A DNA stretch of 64,000 nucleotides from Clostridiales bacterium (lineage in GTDB: Bacteria; Bacillota; Clostridia; Saccharofermentanales; Saccharofermentanaceae): the NCBI GenBank assembly GCA_017513085.1, contig JAFWDK010000029.1, positions 62,001 to 126,000 on the forward strand. Direction: 5' to 3'. This document shows positions 49,270 through 56,696 of the stretch, piece by piece (the stretch's first letter is position 1; each line of letters starts with the position of its first letter). The notes beneath the pieces are model-generated. The model saw only the letters and a program-made list of their open reading frames with translations, did not search any database and had not been told where the DNA came from. Made by a program: the position numbers and the translations under genes.

Positions 49270-50623
49270 CTACATTCAAGAGAAGACTCAGTCCGCATCG
49301 GTCATGAAAAAAGTCATCGACTACTGCTCCCGGGAAGATAAAACCATCGATCAGAAGAGCGGGATCCGGTACCTTAGCGGTGTAAATTGTGATGGAACAA
49401 ATGCATACGAAGACTTCATCGCAACGAAGATGCTCCATCAGAAAATGAGCGGATTCATGTTCTATCACTACGATCAATCATTCCATCCGGATGAGGATAT
49501 TGCTCATGATAAAGCACATGAAATCGCGAAAGAGTTTGCTGAAAAAGCATGGCCGGGACACGAAGTTCTGGTCGCCACCCACTGTGATGCGAAGCATATT
49601 CACTCGCATTTTGTAGTGAACTCTGTCAGTTTCAGAGATGGAAAGAAGCTGCATCAGACACCGAACACCCTTAAAGAATTGCGGGAACTGAGTGATGAGG
49701 TCTGTCAGAAATACGGCCTATCTACCCTACCGCCGAAGCAGAAAAAGAAAGCAAAAGACATGAGTGCGCGAGAGTACAGAGCCGTGGATCGCATGATGAG
49801 CTGGAAGATGAGGCTGATTGCTGCGATCAATACGGTTATGACAAAAGTGAAAACGAAAGACGAATTTGTGAAGTTCATGAAAGACCTCGGATACGATGTC
49901 GCGTGGACGGACAGCAGAAAGTATATCACCTACACTACCCCGGATGGGTACCGGTGTAGAGATAACCGGCTGCATAAAGATAAATATTTAAAGGAGCACA
50001 TGGAATATGAATTCAGAATACGAGAAGAAATTCAACGACGCGATGAACGCGTGCATGCAGGATCTGAAGACCGCGGAAAAAGGGACAGCATTCTTTACTA
50101 TCAGCGAAGAGAACTGGAAAGCTCTCGTCCGGGTATTGAGATCACAGGCTACGCTGATAGACACGATCAGATTCACCATAAAGAATGTAGCAACGAGCGA
50201 TGTCCTGAAATGGTATCTGGAACAGACGATGAGCATCCATACGGGAAACGAGACAGCTTGGAAGGACGAACTGAAAACGCAGGCGAAATCGTGGAACGAA
50301 GAGTGGAGAACCAGAGCGATGACCTATCAGGAGGAACTGACGAAACAGGTTGGGAAGCAGAACGAGAAATTTGCTTTGGATATGGAGAAAGTAAAGCAGG
50401 AACTCCAGAACCAGATGCAGGAGAAGACAGAGAGGCTGTACCACCGGCTCCTGTTCCCGTGTCTGCTTACGACATTGTTGGCGTCAGTGCTAACCTTGCT
50501 GCAGATCTTGTAGGCATCATTGATTCTCGACCCAGGGAAGATGGGACACCCCATCCCCGACCTGTGAGAGAACGGAAGAACAAACAAAAAGACGATCGGG
50601 ATGGTCCGATCATGAGTATGTAA
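49256..50623 (+). CDS. mobA: relaxase, MobA/VirD2-like
   Basis: 455 residues. Nicking domain in the first 200 residues: Tyr-rich start (MATVNYIQEK), and metal-binding three-histidine motif HCDAKHIHSHF with His109, His114, His116, His118. The second half (about 250-455) is charged and low in hydrophobic residues, and 507 nt of it also encode another protein in the +1 frame. It would cut at an oriT and pilot the strand; no coupling protein or type IV system is in the window, so the element is mobilisable, not self-transmissible. Confidence 0.92.
   Translation: MATVNYIQEKTQSASVMKKVIDYCSREDKTIDQKSGIRYLSGVNCDGTNAYEDFIATKMLHQKMSGFMFYHYDQSFHPDEDIAHDKAHEIAKEFAEKAWPGHEVLVATHCDAKHIHSHFVVNSVSFRDGKKLHQTPNTLKELRELSDEVCQKYGLSTLPPKQKKKAKDMSAREYRAVDRMMSWKMRLIAAINTVMTKVKTKDEFVKFMKDLGYDVAWTDSRKYITYTTPDGYRCRDNRLHKDKYLKEHMEYEFRIREEIQRRDERVHAGSEDRGKRDSILYYQRRELESSRPGIEITGYADRHDQIHHKECSNERCPEMVSGTDDEHPYGKRDSLEGRTENAGEIVERRVENQSDDLSGGTDETGWEAEREICFGYGESKAGTPEPDAGEDREAVPPAPVPVSAYDIVGVSANLAADLVGIIDSRPREDGTPHPRPVRERKNKQKDDRDGPIMSM
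50007..50513 (+). CDS. nested MobB-like membrane protein inside the relaxase gene
   Basis: 168 residues in a different frame from the relaxase, over its 3' part. AAGGAG ends 10 nt before ATG 50007. It reads as a real protein: helical N-terminal domain (EKKFNDAMNACMQDLKTAEK), Trp/Gln/Glu-rich coiled coil (QEELTKQVGKQNEKFALDME) and a C-terminal membrane helix (LLFPCLLTTLLASVLTLLQI). RSF1010 and ColE1-type plasmids also carry a mobB-type gene nested in mobA. The relaxase frame here is disordered, which fits overprinting. Confidence 0.75.
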   Translation: MNSEYEKKFNDAMNACMQDLKTAEKGTAFFTISEENWKALVRVLRSQATLIDTIRFTIKNVATSDVLKWYLEQTMSIHTGNETAWKDELKTQAKSWNEEWRTRAMTYQEELTKQVGKQNEKFALDMEKVKQELQNQMQEKTERLYHRLLFPCLLTTLLASVLTLLQIL

Positions 50624-50640
50624 GAAAGGAGGCCGATACT

Positions 50641-50841
50641 ATGCCAAAAGAAGTACCTGTATGGGAGAAGTACGCTTTGACAATCCGGGAAGCAGCGAAG
50701 TATTTCCATATTGGAGAAACAAAGATGCGACAGATCGTGGATGAAAACAAAGATTCCGACTTTGTAGTCATGCTTGGCAACCGGGCCATGATCAAAAGAA
50801 AGTGCTTCGAAAAGTATCTTGATCAGGCAAAAGTCCTGTGA
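50641..50841 (+). CDS. xis: excisionase-like HTH protein
   Basis: 66 residues with AGGAGG upstream. MERF/excisionase-type winged helix (YALTIREAAKYFHIGETKMR) with basic C-terminus, like the Tn916 Xis group. In related elements the integrase gene follows directly; here the att site comes 130 bp later and the integrase is 9 kb away. So the usual xis-int pair has been separated. Confidence 0.88.
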   Translation: MPKEVPVWEKYALTIREAAKYFHIGETKMRQIVDENKDSDFVVMLGNRAMIKRKCFEKYLDQAKVL

Positions 50842-50862
50842 GAATTGAGGATGGTTTTTTGA

Positions 50863-50884
50863 AAATAAACACCAAATAAACACC
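50863..50884. repeat. tandem 11-bp arm repeat near the right end of element B
   Basis: AAATAAACACC in direct tandem (50863-50873, 50874-50884), 85 bp before att site 3. Same unit as at 38572-38593. Confidence 0.75.
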
Positions 50885-50932
50885 AAATCGGCAAAATACG
50901 ATGATTCCCAAGAGAAAAAACAAAGAAATGAA

Positions 50933-50963
50933 AAACCCCGAAACCTTTGCGGTATCGGGGTTT
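50933..50963 (-). terminator. terminator of the tRNA-Thr gene
   Basis: 12-bp stem with one mismatch (50933-50945 with 50951-50963) just beyond the CCA end of the tRNA, with T run on the minus strand. One base different from the copy at 32765. Confidence 0.85.
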
Positions 50964-50969
50964 TCTTTC

Positions 50970-51015
50970 TGGAGCCGATTGCGAGACTCGAACTCGCGAC
51001 CTGCTGATTACAAAT
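50970..51015. repeat. att site 3, inside the intact tRNA-Thr
   Basis: Third 46-bp copy, and the one that completes the tRNA gene. Right end of element B. Confidence 0.92.
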
Positions 51016-51045
51016 CAGCTGCTCTACCAACTGAGCTAAGTCGGC
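50970..51045 (-). tRNA. tRNA-Thr (anticodon UGU)
   Basis: 76 nt including encoded CCA. Reads on the minus strand GCCGACT acceptor, D arm GCTC/GAGC, anticodon arm GCTGA-TTTGTAA-TCAGC (anticodon TGT), variable AGGTC, T arm GCGAG-TTCGAGT-CTCGC, then AATCGGC-T-CCA. The acceptor stem has one C-A mismatch (position 6 with 67). The part from the anticodon loop to CCA is att site 3. Confidence 0.95.
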
Positions 51046-51120
51046 ATATCGCCTGCGCTTTTTGTAGCGCAAGAGATATTTTAAGATGTGGGGGTAGGTT
51101 TGTCAAGCCTTTTTTTGAAA

Positions 51121-51160
51121 TTCTGTGTGATCCTGAAATTGCATGCAGGATCACACAGAA
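51121..51160. other. 15-bp perfect hairpin between the tRNA and the DUF4179 gene
   Basis: 51121-51135 pairs fully with 51146-51160, 10-nt loop, 14 bases beyond the DUF4179 stop. The minus-strand 3' side is A-rich, not T-rich, so it is not a standard terminator for that gene. It may still stop or stabilise its transcript. Confidence 0.6.
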
Positions 51161-51173
51161 GATTGCGTCGGTA

Positions 51174-52790
51174 TTATTTGGCGTCGACATCCACTTTCTG
51201 ATTGATGGTGTAGACTACTGTTTGCGGATCGGCGGCGGCGAAGTAGTAGCATGTGTCCTGGTCTTGAGCTTGAGGATCCAGGTCGTAATAATTTTCACCT
51301 GAAAAACTATCCGGTAAAAAGAGGATCAACAAGTACTCGGTTCCATCAATCGTTGCGGTAGGGTAAGGCTCGAAAAGATAATTTGAAACATCTATGTCAT
51401 ATAGATCCAGGGAATAGAAGATTCCTGTTCCTTCCGTGAACATATTCAAGAGCTGGTCATAATGTCTGTTGAATGCCGGCATGTCAGATGTTTTAGGTAC
51501 TGCAAAGAAACAGTAATCTCCTTCAATTGCTGGCATCGGAAGATCAAGACCGAAGCTTTCATAAGTATATGTGGAGTCATATTTTTTGACCGGTAAAGAA
51601 TTGCCATTGAAAGTCGCCGTTAAGTTTTTCGGATCGATCCTGAGCATGTTCGGATCATAAGTATAACCACTCAGCGTCTTGATGTGGATCTGGATCTTAT
51701 CTACATCTTTGTGATAGATAGATGGAAGGATATAACAATCGAAAGACTCTTCTGTTATCTGGTCGCCTTCAACAAGAAAATTAGTTAAGACTTGAGGTTG
51801 AGCATAGTTTCCGGTTTCGATATGGGAAAAAGGATCGGCGATGACCTGTCCTTTCTCATCGGTGAGATAGATCTCGAATCCATAAGCATAGAAGTCGGGG
51901 ATATTCGGTCTTTCAAGGATGAGCTTGGTGCCTGTGTTGTAAAGCATCATCTCGAGAATGGTGATCTCTTGCTTCTCATAGGTGAATGACTTGTTGATAC
52001 GATAATACTTGGATGCTTTGCGCACGACATCGTGAAATTCAATATGGAATGAGTCCACGGTGTGCTCCTGATTATATTTTCGGTTTTCTTCATTTTTGGC
52101 AGCGAGTTCAGGGGAAGAGAAGGTATCTTCCTGTGCAAACATATCATACATATCAAAATATGCTTTGGGCTCGCAGTCGAATACGGAAAACTCTATAGCA
52201 AAATCCGTTTTAAGGGGGAGATCATAGAGCTGTACGTAAGACTCTTTACCAAGGTGATAGTTGAAAGATGAAAGGAGCTGTTCTTTTTGAGGGAGTTCGT
52301 CGTCCAGTCTGACAAAGTGGAAATCGCCAAGATAATACTGTTGGGATTCCAGATCCAGATCCGTAAACATATCCATGAAAAAAACAAAGGAAAGATGGTC
52401 CGCAAGAAAAGATTTTACTTCACAATCGATTGTGCCTTTTTCGCCGGAAAAGCGCTTGTGAACTTCGGTGAAATCCCCCGCTTCGATAGCTTCTTTAATA
52501 TCATCGCTGAGCGCTTCACGGATGTCGGAACGAAGGATCAGAGCGGAACTGAATTTGCCGAGAACCGGGAGATCCGTAGCGGTTCTGGCAAACGTCAGCG
52601 ATGCGTTTACCCCGATAAAGAGTGTGACAAAAAGCAATGCGGCAACGGAAAGTGCCACTTTCCCTGCAAATGCGATGTTATGGCGAGTCTTCCGCTTCTT
52701 GGTTTTTTCTACGATCGTTTCCATATTCAGGCGATCTGGTATACGTTGTGCTTCGAAAGCCAGCTCGTTCAATTTATCTTCTATGTTCAT
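51174..52790 (-). CDS. DUF4179 membrane protein, anti-sigma factor
   Basis: 538 residues. Short cytoplasmic N-terminus (about 44 residues, ELAFEAQRIPDRLNMETIVE), one membrane helix (about 45-64), then ASLTFARTATDLPVLGKFSS, the typical start of a DUF4179 domain, and a long beta-rich extracellular region. Start overlaps the stop of the sigma gene (ATGA) with GGAGGAG inside the sigma end. In Firmicutes such proteins bind and hold the co-encoded sigma factor. Confidence 0.88.
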   Translation of the reverse strand: MNIEDKLNELAFEAQRIPDRLNMETIVEKTKKRKTRHNIAFAGKVALSVAALLFVTLFIGVNASLTFARTATDLPVLGKFSSALILRSDIREALSDDIKEAIEAGDFTEVHKRFSGEKGTIDCEVKSFLADHLSFVFFMDMFTDLDLESQQYYLGDFHFVRLDDELPQKEQLLSSFNYHLGKESYVQLYDLPLKTDFAIEFSVFDCEPKAYFDMYDMFAQEDTFSSPELAAKNEENRKYNQEHTVDSFHIEFHDVVRKASKYYRINKSFTYEKQEITILEMMLYNTGTKLILERPNIPDFYAYGFEIYLTDEKGQVIADPFSHIETGNYAQPQVLTNFLVEGDQITEESFDCYILPSIYHKDVDKIQIHIKTLSGYTYDPNMLRIDPKNLTATFNGNSLPVKKYDSTYTYESFGLDLPMPAIEGDYCFFAVPKTSDMPAFNRHYDQLLNMFTEGTGIFYSLDLYDIDVSNYLFEPYPTATIDGTEYLLILFLPDSFSGENYYDLDPQAQDQDTCYYFAAADPQTVVYTINQKVDVDAK

Positions 52791-53359
52791 GTTTCTTCTC
52801 CTCCAAGATCAATGCGTAAAAGGTCAAGTGCCCGGCGGACACGAGTGCCGACAGTACCTATCGGAATGTCCAGCATTTCGGCGATCTCTTTTGTGGCGTA
52901 GCCTGCGAAATACTTGAGTGAAATGATTTTCTGAAGATCATCGGGTAACCTGGATAGAGCTTCGCTCAGTTCAAGTCTGCTTATGGAAGGTTCGAGAACG
53001 GGTTCGTGATCCACCACATATTCTTCAAAACTCCTGTGTTTCTTCGCTTTCTTGTACTGCGTCGCGCAGAGATTCAACAAGATCCGGATCATCCACGTCT
53101 CGAAGAAATCTTCGTTCTTCAAGGTCTTTTTCTTCAAGTATCCGCGATAGATTGCGTCGTCTACGAGATCACAGGCCGTGGTCTCGCTGCAGAAATACGA
53201 GTAGGCGATGGCATACATTTTCTGCCGTATTTTTTCGACTCTACTGAAAAAAACATCATCATTCATGACTGATTCTTTTCCCTTTTTCTTGCTTCGGACG
53301 TCGTCTTTGCCCCGGGATCTTATGGAATCATCCTGTTCCAATACTACTTCATTGTTCAT
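52787..53359 (-). CDS. ECF-type sigma factor paired with the DUF4179 protein
   Basis: 190 residues from ATG 53359 (AGGAG 7 nt before); a further in-frame ATG at 53374 lacks a site. About 30 extra charged N-terminal residues, then region 2 (MYAIAYSYFCSETTACDLVD) and region 4 (YFAGYATKEIAEMLDIPIGT, then RRALDLLR). The core is of the sigma-I/V-like type. Its own promoter is not evident; 53375-53548 holds no gene. Confidence 0.88.
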   Translation of the reverse strand: MNNEVVLEQDDSIRSRGKDDVRSKKKGKESVMNDDVFFSRVEKIRQKMYAIAYSYFCSETTACDLVDDAIYRGYLKKKTLKNEDFFETWMIRILLNLCATQYKKAKKHRSFEEYVVDHEPVLEPSISRLELSEALSRLPDDLQKIISLKYFAGYATKEIAEMLDIPIGTVGTRVRRALDLLRIDLGGEET

Positions 53360-53548
53360 AATCTGCTCCTGCATCTTTTATCCGGATAAAGTGGTGTGTT
53401 GCGCGTCTTTGATAGGAGGCGCTTCGTGTACTTCAATAATTAGACAATTCAACAGGGCATTTTTTTCTCGGAGGAGAAAAATTATTTATATGATAACAGA
53501 AAAAACACAAAAAGAGGGAAAAAGTATTGGGAGAAGTGCTTTTGCCAC

Positions 53549-53577
53549 TTGACGAGGGACGGACCATGTAGTAACAT
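53549..53577 (+). promoter_or_regulatory. promoter of rpmE
   Basis: TTGACG (53549-53554), 17-bp spacer, TAACAT (53572-53577), 80 nt before the start codon. An AGTGCTTTT word lies just upstream at 53536. Confidence 0.65.
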
Positions 53578-53656
53578 TATCAGGCACGTGAAGTCCGGTT
53601 TGGCATACGTGGTGAACGAAATTACGCGCCAGACCTTTGATTGAGAGGTGAAAGAA

Positions 53657-53863
53657 ATGAAAGAAGGCATCCATCCGAAGACACAGGTTGTCACCGTAAA
53701 GTGCGCATGCGGCGAGACTTTCGAGACAACTTCCACAAAGAGCAGCCTGCGTGTTGACATCTGCTCCAAGTGCCACCCGTTCTACACAGGTAAGCAGAAG
53801 CTCGTAGATACAGGCGGACGTATCGATAAGTTTAAGAAGAGAATGAACCAGGGTCAGAACTGA
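53657..53863 (+). CDS. rpmE: 50S ribosomal protein L31
   Basis: 68 residues. ATG 53657 preceded by GAGAGGTGA; a GTG 9 nt earlier is too close to that site. [20 protein letters not shown] and [20 protein letters not shown] are standard L31 sequence with the zinc-binding cysteines retained (C+ form). Confidence 0.97.
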   Translation: MKEGIHPKTQVVTVKCACGETFETTSTKSSLRVDICSKCHPFYTGKQKLVDTGGRIDKFKKRMNQGQN

Positions 53864-53887
53864 TCATTCCGGTTAAAGAGAACTTTC

Positions 53888-53920
53888 AAAGGTCGTTTCA
53901 ATTCGAAACGACCTTTTTTT
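53888..53920 (+). terminator. intrinsic terminator of rpmE
   Basis: 12-bp perfect stem (53888-53899 with 53905-53916), 5-nt loop, seven T. Confidence 0.93.
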
Positions 53921-53998
53921 CGTGCGCGAGGTAGTCCGCTTCGGGAATATCTGTTAGAATGGGTAGTGATGTGTATCCGTATTTAGAAAGGGTAACCT

Positions 53999-55417
53999 AT
54001 GAGCGAAAACAATGAAAATGTAAATAGCGGAATGCCGGCGGCTGAAAGTTCGCCGGATGAGGCGGCTTCGGCGTTTACTCCTGAGCAGGAGGCCGTCGAG
54101 ACAAGATTCCTGATCGAACAGGAAGAAGCGCAGCATGCGGCACAAGCTGCTGAGCCGGTGATTGAGGCTGCGAAAGATGCGGAACCTGCATTGGAAGTGC
54201 AGCCGCAGGACCAGGAAGTGCAGAAGACAGCCCCGATGCAGGCGGCACCACATGTGAAGCCGAAGAAGACGACTATCGGTGGTCAGGCCCTGATCGAGGG
54301 CATCATGATGTGCGGTCCGAGAAGAACGTCCATCGCAGTCAGGAAAGCGGATGGTTCTATCTATGTGGAAGAAATAAAGAAGAGCACCAGCGAAACATTC
54401 TTCGAAAAAGTGCCTTTTGTTCGAGGATGTATCCGTTTCTTCCGTCAGTTGGTGACAGGTACCGCCGCGATGATGAAGTCGGCAGAGATCTCCGAACAGG
54501 GCGCCCCCGCTGAGGAGAACGAGGCTTCAGAACTCCTGAATCATGAAACAGAAACGATCAAGACTGTATCGGATGCGGCAGAAGCAGTTGCTTCCGATAC
54601 GATCAAAGAGGTAAAAGAAGTCAGTGATACCGACGATATTGCCGCGACAGACGATTTGAATATTTCCGCGATCTCCGAGGAGACGGCCGGAAAGAAGAAC
54701 ACGGCGGGCGACATGAAGAGCGCGAAAGGCGAGAGCAAGCTGGACAAGTGGGTAAACAAACATAGCGATGGTGTTATGGTCTTTGCTGCTGTTCTCGGCC
54801 TGGCTTTCAGTATCATGCTCTTTATTCTTCTCCCGCGTCTTATCGTGGATGGTATCCTGGGTTTGTTTGCCGCAGAGCGCTCGGATTCGGTCGGACTGAA
54901 TGTGGGATTGAACTTTGTGGAAGGATTCCTTCGTATCATCATCTTCCTTTTGTACCTGATCTTTACGTCAAAAATCAAGGATATCGCGCGCGTTTGGATG
55001 TACCACGGCGCCGAGCACAAGACCATCGCCTGCTACGAGGCCGGCGAGATGCTGACTGTGGAAAACGTTAAGAAATTCAGCCGCTTCCATCCGCGTTGCG
55101 GTACGGCTTTCCTTTTCATCGTCGTTTTGATCTCGATCCTTGTATTCTGCGTAGCAAGCGTATTTATCGGTGTCAACGTATGGTGGATCAACCTTCTGAT
55201 CCGACTGGCTCTGGTGCCGCTGATCGGTGGTATATCCTTTGAGATCCTCCGCTTTACCGGCCGCCACGACCAGAATCCCGTATGCAAGATCTTCATCGCG
55301 CCGGGACTGTGGCTGCAGAGATTTACTACCAGAGAACCGAATGACAGCATGATCGAAGTGGCGATCGCCGCGATGTCAGCAGTTATTCCGGAAAACAGCA
55401 AAGAGGATATCTGGTGA
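53999..55417 (+). CDS. DUF1385 family membrane protein
   Basis: 472 residues. Core domain starts at TIGGQALIEGIMMCGPRRTS (about residue 90) and includes the conserved MYHGAEHKTIACYEAGEMLT and RFHPRCGTAFLF blocks and several membrane helices. Compared with the usual length of about 300 it has an acidic, Ala/Glu-rich N-terminal extension of 90 residues and a charged insert of about 90 residues (about 160-250). The His/Glu/Cys pattern may bind a metal. Its place between rpmE and prmC is typical in Firmicutes. Overlaps prmC by 4 nt. Confidence 0.92.
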   Translation: MSENNENVNSGMPAAESSPDEAASAFTPEQEAVETRFLIEQEEAQHAAQAAEPVIEAAKDAEPALEVQPQDQEVQKTAPMQAAPHVKPKKTTIGGQALIEGIMMCGPRRTSIAVRKADGSIYVEEIKKSTSETFFEKVPFVRGCIRFFRQLVTGTAAMMKSAEISEQGAPAEENEASELLNHETETIKTVSDAAEAVASDTIKEVKEVSDTDDIAATDDLNISAISEETAGKKNTAGDMKSAKGESKLDKWVNKHSDGVMVFAAVLGLAFSIMLFILLPRLIVDGILGLFAAERSDSVGLNVGLNFVEGFLRIIIFLLYLIFTSKIKDIARVWMYHGAEHKTIACYEAGEMLTVENVKKFSRFHPRCGTAFLFIVVLISILVFCVASVFIGVNVWWINLLIRLALVPLIGGISFEILRFTGRHDQNPVCKIFIAPGLWLQRFTTREPNDSMIEVAIAAMSAVIPENSKEDIW

Positions 55418-56358
55418 CACTTCGCGAGTATCTGCAAGAAAAAACGGAACTTCTAACTGAGTCGGCCATTCCCGATGCGGAAAATGAAGTGTGGGTCATT
55501 CTTTTGACGTGCACAGGCCGAAGCAAGGCGGAGCTCCGTTTTTTGTTGCCTGATTCTGTGGAAGAAGCATTTCCGTCTGAGGTCCGAGTGTATTTGGAGG
55601 AGGTTTTCCGTCGTCGTGCGGGGCACGAGCCATTAGCCTATATTGTAGGACATGCGCCATTTTATGACATGGAGTTTTCTGTCGGAAAAGGCGTCCTGAT
55701 CCCCCGCTTCGATAGTGAGATCCTGGTGGAAACCGCGCTGGCATGTCTGGGTTTTTCGGAATTCACGGTAGGCATTCCATCCGAAACTCCCGTGGTTTCC
55801 TGTTGGAACAAAAAAAGCATCGAGCCGGTGGTGATCTTTGATCTCTGCACGGGATCCGGGATCCTTGGCATCACCTTGGCACACCAGTTGGCTGCCAAAC
55901 AAATACCCTGCCGGGTGACCCTGACAGAGATTTCGCAAGACGCGGCTGCTTTTGCCCAAAAGAATGTGGAAACACTGATCGGTAAACAAAGCCGGACAGA
56001 CGTCAAAGTCGAGATCGCAGACCTTTGGCCGCAAACGGCAGAGAAAGCGGATCTCATTATATCGAATCCGCCATACATCCCCCAAAGCCAGATGCAGGGG
56101 CTTTTGCCGGAAGTTAAAGAACATGAGCCGGCATTGGCTCTGACAGATGGAGGGGACGGGCTTTCTATGTATCGAAGGATCTTTTCCGGTGTTGGCCGCT
56201 ATTTGAAGACCGGTGGGGCATTACTGCTCGAGCATGGGTTCGATCAGGCCCAGGCGGTTCGTGAACTGGCAGGAGAGCGCTGGGAGAAGATCACATGTAT
56301 ACAGGATTACGGGCAGCAGGACCGCGTGACATGCGGCATTTATCGTGGGGAGGCGTAA
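55414..56358 (+). CDS. prmC: peptide chain release factor N5-glutamine methyltransferase
   Basis: 314 residues from GTG 55414, which overlaps the DUF1385 stop (GTGA). SAM-binding VIFDLCTGSGILGITLAHQL near 150 and catalytic NPPY at 218-221 (SNPPYIPQSQMQGL). Methylates the GGQ glutamine of RF1 and RF2. The segment between the N-terminal domain and the SAM motif is longer than usual (about 20 extra residues around 115-140). Confidence 0.95.
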   Translation: MTLREYLQEKTELLTESAIPDAENEVWVILLTCTGRSKAELRFLLPDSVEEAFPSEVRVYLEEVFRRRAGHEPLAYIVGHAPFYDMEFSVGKGVLIPRFDSEILVETALACLGFSEFTVGIPSETPVVSCWNKKSIEPVVIFDLCTGSGILGITLAHQLAAKQIPCRVTLTEISQDAAAFAQKNVETLIGKQSRTDVKVEIADLWPQTAEKADLIISNPPYIPQSQMQGLLPEVKEHEPALALTDGGDGLSMYRRIFSGVGRYLKTGGALLLEHGFDQAQAVRELAGERWEKITCIQDYGQQDRVTCGIYRGEA

Positions 56359-56359
56359 G

Positions 56360-56569
56360 ATGCAAGGACAGTTCTTTTTATATCCGTATCAAGAAGGTCA
56401 GGTCGTGACCATGAAGAAGAGTCACCCGTGTGGAGGCAAAACATGGAAACTGCTGCGTGTCGGAGCCGAAGTGCTCATGGCGTGCGAGACGTGCGGACAT
56501 AAGATGACCATGAAGCGAAGTGCGCTCGAAAAGGCTTGCACGAAGGTCAGCGATTCGCAGAATTCATAA
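56360..56569 (+). CDS. DUF951 family protein
   Basis: 69 residues from ATG 56360, with GGAGGCG spanning the prmC stop. KKSHPCGGKTWKLLRVGAEV and CETCGHKMTMKR are family hallmarks; three cysteines (HPCGG, CETC) could bind zinc. The function is unknown. Co-transcribed with DUF1385 and prmC. No strong terminator behind it. Confidence 0.88.
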   Translation: MQGQFFLYPYQEGQVVTMKKSHPCGGKTWKLLRVGAEVLMACETCGHKMTMKRSALEKACTKVSDSQNS

Positions 56570-56696
56570 AAAAATAAAACGCGATTTTTAAACCCCTGAA
56601 ATCTCTGTGTAACAAGGAAACTTGGATTTCATGGTAAAATACATTGACGGCTATATATCCTTTGCCGGGCACAAGCGACATTAGAAGGAGAGTTCT

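Noticed and set aside
51121..51160. Terminator of the DUF4179 gene
   Set aside because: Strong stem, but the following bases on the minus strand are A-rich instead of T-rich; listed as a hairpin only.
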